Part shown: positions 29,001 through 41,000 of the stretch, one piece after another
Numbering within the stretch: the stretch's first letter is position 1
Layout: the number at the start of each line of letters is the position of its first letter
Source of the DNA: Vanilla planifolia
Lineage: Eukaryota; Streptophyta; Magnoliopsida; Asparagales; Orchidaceae
Assembly: GCA_023846275.1 (NCBI GenBank)
Contig: CM043877.1
Span: 17,528,607 to 17,592,606 of the forward strand
Direction: 5' to 3'
DNA length: 64,000 bases
Translations under genes and position numbers: made by a program
The notes under the pieces: generated by a model
Told to the model about the DNA's origin: nothing
The model's database searches: none
The model's input: the letters and a program-made list of their open reading frames with translations, nothing else

Positions 29001-32000
29001 ACTTTACTGTGCCTCAATTATCCCCTGAGAGTGACTTGGGGTTTTGATACAATATATCTTTTTTCATTGCAATCAACATTTCTTTGAGTGACACACTTAG
29101 AAAAGTGCTAAAATGTTGAGCATGGTAGCCTCAATGATGGTGGTTCTTATTAGGGGCGCTTTCAAGGTTAATCTCTGTTGTACTGTAGTCTTTTTTGCTC
29201 TAGATCAAGGAGCCTTCGAGGCCAAGATGCATTTCCTTATGATCTTCCTAAAAGGCCTAGGAGAATTCTTCTTTGTTAATGAAGCAAATAGTCTCGTTAA
29301 AAATTTCTTGTAAGGATCTCGATAAGGCATCTAACAAGGTATTTATGAAAGTCATTTGGTTGAACAGATCTAATGATGGCTGGTCAAATAAGTCAAGAAT
29401 TATCTTAATCCACATCTTAAAGAGCTTTTTTTAAAGCATTGGAGGAAAGCTCAAAATAGTTTGAATTAATGTTACCTTACGTTGAGAAGAGATTCAAAAA
29501 CCTTGTTGGGTATAATGCAACGAGCAAAGAATAAAAGGAATAACCTCTTAAACTGATTAAAGAAAGAAATTGATTTGAAGTATAATATCTAAAACCACTC
29601 TAAAACATCTTTTAAGAAAAGTGGATAAAATCTAGTGGATAAAATCTTACATCTTATGCATCCAATCATGATATGCAAGGAGATAATTATCTCAAATTTT
29701 CTTCAGATAATATACTAGTATGAGTTATCATAATAAAAGAAAGAGTTGGGTTGCCTAAGTTTAGGAGGTAGAGGAGTCAAGAAGATCTCTTCTATGAAAG
29801 CAGAAACTCTTCGACAATATGCGGGTTATACCTATATGCCCAAAATAAACGAGACTCATTGAGGTGATAAGTTCTTGAGATGTATCGAAATGGGGTATTA
29901 ATAGTTCCCTAAGACCAAGATGAGGATAAAAGAAAGCTTCAATTGGGTTGAGAGTTAGAGAGCCTTACACCATGAGATACTATAGAGTTATTGATGAGAC
30001 GATATTTTGAGATGGCATATAATAGAGGACTTTTGAAAGTGGAGATAATGTAATAAAATTTGTGTAATGGAAAGAGTTTCGCATGGTTCTTTGTTAAAAG
30101 GAGAGATGTTTTGCATGACCAACCTTGGTAAAGTGGCTAAGATAATCTTAATCTATTCCCTATAAGTATAGAGAGAGTACAGAGAAAATTGATGAAGCAC
30201 TATATCTCTTATTAAAATAAATGAAAAGGGTTACTGACAGATGAGGGAAAAGGTTCTGAAACTTGTGAGGTTTGAGGTATAAATATGAGGTTGTAGCTTT
30301 CAAGTGTTTCTATTTCAAGAATAAATGTGGCTCCGTCCTGATCCTCCATTTTAACTTACTAATTTGTTCCCACAAGCATCGCCAAAAATATTGATACGAC
30401 AAAAAAGATTCATTGGATTAAACAAAAGCTTACTTTTTATTGGAGAAGTAGCAAGATTAGAATGCGAGCAAGGAGGTTAATCTCATGAGTAAAAAGAGAC
30501 CTTTGAGCAGCTTGAGAAAACTTTTGGACAGCTTTTCAATGAATGAGATATTTCAGTGAATTAGGGTTCTCAAGGGTTTTTTTGAGAAAGACAAAGTAGG
30601 TTAGCATCATTGAGGGTTGAATGCAGCTCGATCAAGCTTGGGATGGCTTCTTATAGCCACTCCTAATTAGAGGTGCCAATCCAACTAGATTCCTTTTCTA
30701 CTTGTTTTATTCTTGCAGAGTTGAAGTTCTAAGGTATGGACAAAGCTTGTGCATGGTAGCAATGCATTGTATGTAGTGGCATCTTTTGGTAGGCATTGTG
30801 GCCTTTTTTCCTTTCTGGTTTTTGCTTTGTCAAATCTATTGACCATCTTATAGTTTCATGTTTGGTATTGGATTCACCCACAAGCAAAGCTACTATAATT
30901 GAAGTTTATAAAATCAATAAGGACAATAAAAAAATTTCTTAGTGTAAAAAAAACACCATATGTAAGAATTTTCAACCAAAAACTAACAAAACTAAACAAC
31001 GAGAAGCTCTTGGGAGCACACTATGATATATTAAAAAACCTATTTTTTATTTTAAAAAATATAAGATAATAGAACATATTATATTTCCTTATTCAAAAGG
31101 GTAACACATTGGGCCAAAAATATTAATAAGTTGCCTAGCTTGCCTAAAATGTATGCTAAGCCCTAGTGAGAGACATGAGAGAGAAGAAAAGCCAAGATTC
31201 TAATAAGAACACAATTCTCTTACTAGAGTGTAATGTGTGTTGCATTATGCCAACCTATCTTATAGGAGCATTATTACCAATATTAAGTTCATGACCCCAT
31301 CTTTTGAAGGCCATTATAAGATGCATTCTAGCAAACATAACTTACATTGAGCACATAAGCATACGAAAGGGGCTACCTTAATATACAAAAACATACATCA
31401 TTAAGTACAAATCTTGTATGGTATTGTAGATTTCATCCCATTATGTGCTCTTCAAAATTATAAATTTCAAAGATTAGATTATGCACATTAACCACATCCA
31501 AAGTAGATGCTAAAAAGAGCAGCATCATATATGCAACCTAAATATAACAATATTGAGCATGACACAAAGCTATACTATGCAAAAAAAAATATTCTTGAAG
31601 CTATGCATCACAAGCAACAATTTTGTACCACACTAATTGATGTAATAAAACTATATAAGAATTAGACAGTTAAATCATGGAGAAGATAATGCAAGAACAA
31701 TGTCGGAAAAAGGTTAGAAAACAAAAAACAAATGATTTTTGTGCCACAAAATTAAATAGTAAAATTATTTCATGAAGGTAATTAATAGAGCAACAATAAC
31801 AAAGTTAAGATAGCAACAATATCAAAGATAATATCTTAACTAATCTTTCCAAATGAACTAGAAAAGAATAATGTAGATAGTACAAGAAGAATTCATTTGA
31901 CACAACAAGAAATAAAAAAGTGTGTCGATTTTACAAAAGAGCATTTATGAATGTAAACAACAGAGCCATCATTGGTTAAAAAATTAGCAATAAATAACCT

Positions 32001-35000
32001 AAATATTTTCAAGTAATTGCATAACACAACAAGGACCAAATTTAAAAGGAAAAGCATCAAATAAGCAAAGTAGATGTTAGAAAGAAAAGCATCATATAAG
32101 CAACCTAAATATAACACTATTGAGCATGACACAAACCTAGACTATGCAAGAAAAATATTCTTGAAGCTATGTATCACAAGCAACAATTTTGTACCATACT
32201 AATTGATGTAGTAAAACTATACAAGAATTAGATAGTAAAATCATGGAGAAGATAATGCATGAACAAGATAGGAAAAAAAAACTATAAAGAAAAAATAAAT
32301 GATTTTTGTGTCACAAAATTAAACAGTAAAATTATTTCATGAAGGTAATTAATAGAACAACAATAACAAAGATAATATCTTAATTAATCTTTTCAAATGA
32401 ACTAGAAAATAATAATGTAGATAGTATAAGAATTCATTTGACACATTAAGAAAATCAAAGAGTGTGTCAATTTTACAAAAGAGCGTTTATAAATGTAAAC
32501 AACAAAGCCATCATTGGTTTAAAACTTAGCAATAAATAACCTAAATATTTTCAAGTAATTGCATAACACAACAAGGACCACATTTAAAAAAAAAAGCATC
32601 ATATAAGTAAAGTAAATGTTAGAAAGAAAAGCATCATATAAGCAACCTAAATATAACACTATTGAACATGAAACAAACCTAGACTGTGCAACAAAAATAT
32701 TCTTGAAGCTACGTATCACAAGCAACAATTTTGTACCATACTAATTGATATGGTAAAACTATACAAGAATTAGACAATAAAATCATGGAGAAGATAATGC
32801 AAGAACAAGTTAGAAAAAAAGACTATAAAGTAAAAGCAAATGATTTTTTTGCCACAAAATTAAACAGTGAAATTATTTTATGAAGGTAATTAATGAAGCA
32901 ACAAGAACAAAGATAATATCTTAACTAGTCTTTCCAAATGAACAAGAAAAGAATAATGTAGATAGTATAAGAATTCATTTGACACAAAGAAAATCAAAAA
33001 GTGTCAATTTTATAAAAGAGCATTTATGATGTAAACAACAAACCCATCATTGGTTTAAAATTAGCAATAAACAACCTAAATATTTTCAAGTAATTGCATA
33101 ACACAACAAGGACCACCTTAAAAAAGAAAAACATCAAATAAGCAAAGTAGATGTTAGAAAGAAAAGCATCATATAAGCAACCTAAATATAGCACTATTGA
33201 ACATGACACAAAGCTAGATTGTGCAACAAAAATATTCTTAAAGCTATGTATCACAAGCAACAATTTTGTACCATACTAATTAATGTGGTAAAACTATACA
33301 CGAATTAGACAGTAAAATCATAGAGAAGATAATGCAAGAACAAGGTAAGAAAAAAAGCTATAAAGCAAAAACAAATGATTTTTGTGCCACAAAATTAAAT
33401 AGTGAAATTATTTTATGAAGGTAATTAAAAAAGCAACATGGACAAAGATAATATCTTAACTAGTCTTTCCAAATGAACTAGAAAAGAATAATGTAGATAG
33501 TATGAGAATTCATTTAACACGTTTAGAAAATCAAAAAGTGTCTCAATTTTACAAAAAAACATTTATGAATGTAAACAATAGAGTCATAATTGGCTTAAAA
33601 ATTAGCAATAAATAACCAAACTTTTTTCAAGTAATTGCATAACACAACAAGGACCACCTTTAAAAAGTCCAAACACTATCATATTCATTTATGGATATGC
33701 ATATAATACAATTATCACAATTATATTTATGCAAAGTTATATTTAAAATAACCAACATATATATTACAAGTATAATAGATTCACAAAGATTATAGATTTA
33801 AAAATAATTTCAAGGCCACAAACGGTTTAAAACCCAAATTTTTGTTGATTTTGACATCATTTGCATCAACCAAAGATTCCATGATGATCTCACAACTATC
33901 TCTTTCACCTTCTCAAGCCTTGATAACTATTAGCTTCAAATCATCAAACAATGTTTAATTGAACCAATTTTCAAGAGTAGTTCAAATTGGTCTTTCTTGT
34001 TCTTAAAGGGAAAGGGGAAGTTATACCAATACTATTTCAGTATCTTCATCCAATGATTCTGCATGTTCTTCCTGGGATGCTAAGAATTTCATTGTTATGA
34101 CATGATTGATAGACTCAATGGAGACGCAAATAGGTAGTATGTACCTCTTTTATAAATCACCAAAGAGATATATAAGTAGCTGTGCAAAGAATCTATTTGA
34201 ACTTGGAAAATGCATCTGTGTTTTGAAGTACCATCCAAACTTCACAAGATACATCAAAGAAGCTAGTGATGAAATACTACAATGTCTAGACTTGATGGCC
34301 AAAGATGAATTTGTTTATTAGACGCAGCGGAACACACAAGTCAAATTTGATCAAATGATTGAAATGAGCAAGCTCTTTGATATTTTACAAGGACTCAATA
34401 AAGAGCTAAATGACATTCAAGGCTAACAACTCGTAATAAGGCCCTTCCCGTCTATATGCAAAGTCTTCGTTGAAGTTAAGCATGAAGAAACACGAAGACA
34501 CGCCATGCTCCCAACTTTTTACCACAAGTATTGAGACCGCTTCTTCTAATAGGTCAGCACTCACCAGTTGCCAAGTGAAACCCAACATGGCTAGTGAAGC
34601 CCAACACGGCTAATCAAAAATCACAAACAAAAAGAAAAAGAACAATGTTGGTGTGATTAAGGCCAACCACACACGAAATCACTGTTACAAAATTCATGAA
34701 TACCTTACTAATTAAAAACCTCAAAATCAAAGAGAGCCCAATAAAACTCTTGTTGTAGAGTTCCATATGAACAATATCAAAACTAGTATATTCATTATCT
34801 ACTAAGTAATTAAATTTTTGCAAAATCTATTAAGTAAACTAACCTTACTCAAGAAGATTAAACCTGTCCATTATAACCTTATGACAACTATTGTTCATAA
34901 AGATACCATACACATCTCATGTTTTACTAACCATTATTTCGATAAAAATTGGATAATTGATTCCAATGCTACTAATCATGTGAAGGAAAACCACAATACT

Positions 35001-38000
35001 TTTTTACATATGAGAGTTCTCATGATGGTATTTCAATCACTTACAAATTGAGTAATGTCAAAAATAGCCAACAAGAGTTCAGTTATAATAAGTGGATTGA
35101 AACTGAAAACAACTTTTTATGTTCCTAAATAAATATATAACTTTATTTTCATTAGAAAATCCTTGAAAAATCAAAATTATTTAGCAAAATTTTCTCATTG
35201 ACTTTGCCTTTTTTAGGACTTATGTTCGACAATTACCAATTCAAAGGAGCATAATGGTCTTTTATGTCCTTAGCAATGTTAGTTCTTCCTCAACCATTCA
35301 ATTACCTCAAAATTGTTTGTTATATAATACTTCAAATCCAAAAAAAATATAAAATGTCTAAGTCTTTCTACCTCATACGCAATGATATTTGGGGCCCTTC
35401 TTCAAATATTCTCACAAGATTCAAGTGGTTCATCACATTTATTGTCAATCATAATTAGGTTTGATGCATATACCTTATTAAAGATAAGAGTTAAGCTAAT
35501 AACACTATACAAAAATCCTACAAATATGTCACAAATATTTTCTAAATTTTCATTTAAAACTTAATTCATCATTATAAAGAACATGTTTTCAATAACATCA
35601 TTAATCTTATTTTGTACATACATTCTCCAGCAAAATCGGTTGATTCAACAAAAAAATAAACATTTACTTGGAACAGCTTAGTCATTCAATTTATTAGTCA
35701 TTTCCCAAATTCATTTTAAGGTAAGCTCGCTTTAACTTCAACATACAATATCAATTGGTTACCTTTCAAAGTTCTCAACCTCCAAACTCCAATTAAGTAT
35801 TACCATGAAACATACCCTCACGTGTAACTACTCTATTACCTTCCTCTTCAACTCTTTGGTTGTAACATATATTTTAATAATCACAATCCAAAAATATATA
35901 TTTACTTGAAACAGCTTGGTCACTCCGTTTATTAGTCATTTTCCAAATTCATTTTGAGGTAAGCTCGCTTTAACTTCAACTTACAATATCAATTGATTAC
36001 CTTCCAAAGTTCTCAACCTCCAAACTCCAACTAAGAATTACCTTCAAATATACCCTCATGTAACTACTCTATTGGCTTCCACCTCAAGTCTTTGGTTGTA
36101 ATATATATTTTAATAATCACAATCCGAAAAGAAGAAAATTAGATCCAAATGCCTTCAAGTGTGTTTTTGTTGGTTACTATCTAACACCAAAAAAGATATA
36201 GATGATTTTCATCCTTCTACAAACAAATTTCATATTACTTGTGACACCACGTTTCTTAAGAACAAAACCTTTTATCCTAATAATTCTTTTCAGAGAGAGA
36301 AATATAGGTGAAGACAAACATTAGAATTCTTCCAATTCTCTTCCCGTATCCTTAGAGCTAGAAGTTTTTTTCCCTACTCACCACAAAATAGTCCGCCTCC
36401 ATTAACTACAAAAATTCCAAACTCCAAGTCTCTATTAAGAATAATCAAGTACTGAAACAAGAGGGAGTACCAAGCACCTAACAACCAATTATATTTTATT
36501 CTCAATAACAAAAAACTACCCATGTTATAAAATCCTTGAAACAATAGCTTAGTTTTGAACACATAAATGAAGGGCTATTATCATGGTGTATATCAATGAT
36601 ATTAAGATTGGTGGAGATGAATTTGAAGAGAATGTTAAATTAAAAATTAAATAAAGAGCAAATTTCAAGTAAATGATCTTAAGAGAATTAAAAGTTTTCT
36701 TGGAATATACATTACAAATGTTAGAAGGAGACAACGAAAATGGGATGCAAGCCAACAAAACAATTATTAGAGAAAAAATTGAAAAGATAAAATCATTGAA
36801 CATGACCCTCCAGCAAATTGTGAGGTGCAAAAGCTCATCTAACTTTATCTAAAAAGACCTAATATAGGCTTCACTATAAATGTGATAAACCAATTCATGC
36901 ATTTCCAATCATACATCATCTTGAGGCTGCCAATCAATTGTTTAGATACTGAAGGAAACACCAAGCAAAGGACATCAATTCAAGAAAAGCAATAGCCAAG
37001 ATGTAAAGAGATTTATCAATACATATAAGACGAGTACAAATTGGATTCAAGAAAAGCAATAGTCAAAAAGTAAATGGATTTTCAATGCAAATCAGGCAAG
37101 TTTGGTTAGAGATAGCAAATGTACCACAAGGTATTGCACAAAAATTAAGGAGAATCTCACAACTTGGAGAAGCAAGAAACAAATGTGTACAAAATAAAGT
37201 AGTGCTAAAGAAGAGTATTGAGCAGTAACCTAGGGAATTTTTGAGCTTATCTAGACTTAAAACTAATAAAAGAATATGAAGATAACTCAAGCTAGTCCTA
37301 TGAAACTATAGCAAATCTACCGTCATAACAAATCTACAATCAGTATTATTTATAACCTACTATAACATGACTGTATGAAACACAAATAAATCAAAGTATC
37401 ATCAAAAGAGAACTGTTTCTAAAACCATTAACTTGTCATTCATCTCCATCAAAAATGAGAAAGCAAGCATTGCTTACAAAGCATTGTCAAAACAAAAATT
37501 TGAACTTTTAGTTGGCAAGTTGGAAACGATAGATATTCATTCATCAATGCGAAGGGGAGTGCTGAAAAGCAAAATATATACCTTATTGAAAGAATTATAT
37601 GCAAAACTTTTATTTTTCTTATTTGTAGCTTACTAATTTTGTTCCTTTTGATACCAATTTTTATTTTCCCAATTTGCTTCCATGATTCTAGGATTAATTT
37701 TCTTTTTTGATGTTTTCTTTAAAAAATGGATTAATTTTAATCTATGAATGCTATACATTGTTATTTGGAAAGATCAGTAAAAGAATTATTCCACAAGTTC
37801 TTGTTTAAAATGATAAAACTAAGATCCAATAGAAAATTATTACATTAAAGAATTTGGAGATAATATTGACAAAAAGTAAATTTGTTCGAACAACACTAAG
37901 CAAACACAAGCTATACTAATATGATAAATGTAGGACCATTATAAATGAAATAGCAAAACAAATGGAAAAAGATACAAGTTGCACAACAAGTTAAAGTGAC

Positions 38001-41000
38001 AATCACCAATAACGTATGACAAAAAGAGGTTCAAATGGTTCAACATAAACATTTGAGATAAGCGAAATGGAAATGATGACAATGAATGATGTATATGGCA
38101 ATAGTAGTTCATGTAAAAATAACCAATGGCATGGTAGCAATAATGAAGACAGATGAAAACAAAAAATAAAATCTTGTTTTGCCTAAATTAAATAATTGAG
38201 ATACTAGGGTCAAGCATATAGGAATCAAGTGGTTTGCATCAAAGCTATGGCCCATGCATGACCTAATTCATTTCATTTTTGTGTTATGCACATCAACTAC
38301 GACAAGTTTTCATCACATTAGATGAGTGTGATCAATAATTACATGAACCCTCTAGAACATAGTTTTCTATCTACTAGAAATTCTTTTAGGATCAAAGCAC
38401 ACCAAAAGTCATTTTCTAATGATCCTACCATATCTTTGTTCTTCTTCCATTTTTTACAAGGAATAAATCCAATAACTCATCTCTCTATTCTAAAAATATT
38501 GTACAAACTAACTAATCAAAGAACAATTTTAGTATCTAGTTCACAGTTTAGTCAAATCAATTAATCCAACGAGGGAGGTAATGTCTGTGTCATTAGAAAA
38601 TTTTGATTAAAATGAATGCCATCTATATTTACTTTGCATCTAATGTAACATGGAGTGCAATTTAAATGCACAATGTCCATTGACCCCACTTAAAATATTA
38701 GATGAAGCAAGTTATATTTTATAATTATGACATTGATAAGGATTATAAACAAAAAAGACATGAATTTTTAAACACAAATATATTATGAACTCTAAAAATG
38801 TTTATAATTACAAAAATTTAGTTTCACGACAAAAAAAGTCTAATATGTTTTACTAAATACAAACACAATAATCAGCTAAAAAGATGCGTCTTGTCCAATT
38901 CACTATATTAAATAGTAAAATGAGTTTGCGTACATTGAAACTTCAAACCAGTCTTAATGGAAGTTTATTAACATAAAATTTAGAAAAAAAAAATATCCCA
39001 ACATTTACATGAAAAAATATATAAGCTTTAGCAAGACATGTTATGAATAGATATATGGTTATAATATAATGTAAGATGATCTCCCAACAGAAATATACTT
39101 TTCTTAATAAACTATTTGTATTTTGTAATTAAATTTTAGAATAGATTTCTTCTTGTAAATTGTGGTTGATTCATCCAATGCACCTAGCTCAATGCAATTT
39201 TTCTTGGTTCATTGAGTTTTACCATCTTGGAATCAACCAGACACATCAATTGCCGATTCCTAACCAAACTAGTCAAACAAGTTGATTAAATCCATTTTTT
39301 ATATCATTGGAGTAAGATGAGAAATATATCCAAATAGATGACCCAACTCTTCCTAAGATGTCCTCAATCAATGTTACACCGATCTTCTTTTCATACACTC
39401 ATTCTTAATCATATCTTTCTTATTATAACCATTGATTTAACACAAATTCCTCCAAAGCTCATTCTAATAACATATTTATGTGACACCAATTAAAAATAAA
39501 TATCAAAACATTCTATCTTATACTAAAAAAAATTAGCACTACAAATAACAATGGCCAATAAGAGTCAAGTAGCACAAACTTGGAAAAGACATGATGTAAA
39601 TAATATTGTTGCTTAGATCATTTGCAAAGTCCTTATTTACTCATGTGTCAAAGTTCAATAGAGTTGCAAGTCTATAATAAATAGTTTAAGCACATATGGA
39701 TAAATAGCCAGGACGCCAAAATGAACAAATTAAGATTCTAACATGCTATTTCTCTTCAACTAATGTGTCACTTAAAAGGCTGATAGATTGAAATTCTTCG
39801 GAATAATGACAAGTCTCTTACAATGCACAACACAAAAAAAACAAGAAAATGGATTGTATACCTAAAAACAATTCATGCAATTATGACAAAAGAAACAAAA
39901 TGCAAAGCAAATAAAATACTTTATTACCTAGAAAACAAAAATTAGCAAGGAAATTTAAAAGTGAAATGCACAAAATTCTTGCCACTTCTCAAAAGCCCCA
40001 AGAAATCATAGACTCAATGTTCACAAAACAAGTGAAAACAAAGTATGGCCAAATTCATTAAAAAATAGTAAGACTCCTCATGAATTGCTTGGGTGGAAGT
40101 TATAAAACTCAAAGGTAAAATAACTACACTACCTTCAAAACCTCTGCATTATGCAAATCAGACAGCTGCATCTGTACAACAACCCTGAACTCGTCAAATG
40201 GTAGCTTTTGCATGCATGATTGAAATCAAACTAATTTCTTGTACAAGAGCTCACTAACCTTTATCTTATATGCTTCAGAAAGCTCTTCTTCAAGATTCTG
40301 CTTTTCTCTTAAGCATCCTGCTAGGTTCTTTTTCAAGCTCTCAATCTCCTGCTCCAAGCCAGTTGTCCTGCTAAGTCTTAAATTAAAGTAAAACAATAGT
40401 TTCAAAGTAAATTAAACAAAAAAAGTTGATAACAAAACCTTTGAAAATGCATTCGAGTTGCAACAGCGAGATAACTAGGGCCAGCTTGTTGCATGCATAA
40501 TTGCTCTATATCTTTTCTAAGTTCATCACGTTCTGCATAGAAGTTCTAATAATTAGCTATTGTAAGGATGGATCAATATACCAAACAAGTTCAAAAATAG
40601 TTGTCATAAAATAAAGTTGTGATCAAAATCAAACTGCACTGCTGACACCATATATACATCCCATTGAAGTCCAATTTTCCAAGTAGAAGAACCTTATTAA
40701 CCTCATTCATGCTAAACCTTTAATTCAAATGCCATCAAAGTGTCTTAATTATGATCAGATTTAGATGCAATCTAGGTTCAACTTTTGATTCAAATGTTTT
40801 TTTTACTAGATATTATAGACAAAAAAAGATGAATATAATCTCATCATGTCCTAAACAAAATTCCTTGTAATTATAATGATAAGCATTTGGTAGTTCAAAA
40901 TGATTTTGTTAACTTGCATATCAAAACTTCTAACTATGATTGCCAACAAATTTTGAGAACTTATATTGGTAACAATTACATGCAAATTATATGTATTTTT

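Larger units (their letters stand above)
25051..30845 (-). mobile_element. Decayed Ty3/gypsy LTR retrotransposon
   Basis: Two related LTRs flank 4.3 kb of internal sequence with coding remnants on the minus strand in the order Gag, RT/RNase H, integrase. Just inside the right-hand (5') LTR the minus strand reads tttttggcgatgcttgtggg, reminiscent of the primer-binding region of plant gypsy elements (tttggcgccgt...). Most of the reverse transcriptase is missing: only about 470 bp separates the Gag zinc-like motif from the integrase. It sits in intron 5 in the same orientation as the host gene. Confidence 0.78.
24664..40132 (-). other. Intron 5 of the coiled-coil gene (15.5 kb, retroelement-filled)
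   Basis: This intron lies between donor gaag|gtagtg and acceptor attctag. It contains a decayed gypsy element (25.05-30.85 kb), a four-copy tandem array (31.5-33.67 kb) and a decayed copia element (34.1-37.0 kb). Positions 37.1-40.1 kb are AT-rich, and I see no coding or repeat feature there. The phase match between exons 5 and 6 and the continuous homology support splicing across the whole interval. Confidence 0.8.

Noticed and set aside
31893..33263. Similar minus-strand open frames (69-79 codons, hydrophobic) recurring in the 540-bp array
   Set aside because: They recur only because the DNA unit repeats. Their ends differ between copies, the hydrophobicity follows from AT-rich sequence, and I recognise no domain.
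31506..33665. Tandem array considered as a CRISPR or satellite-type array
   Set aside because: Units of about 540 bp without short conserved repeats and spacers exclude CRISPR, and four copies are too few to call a satellite.
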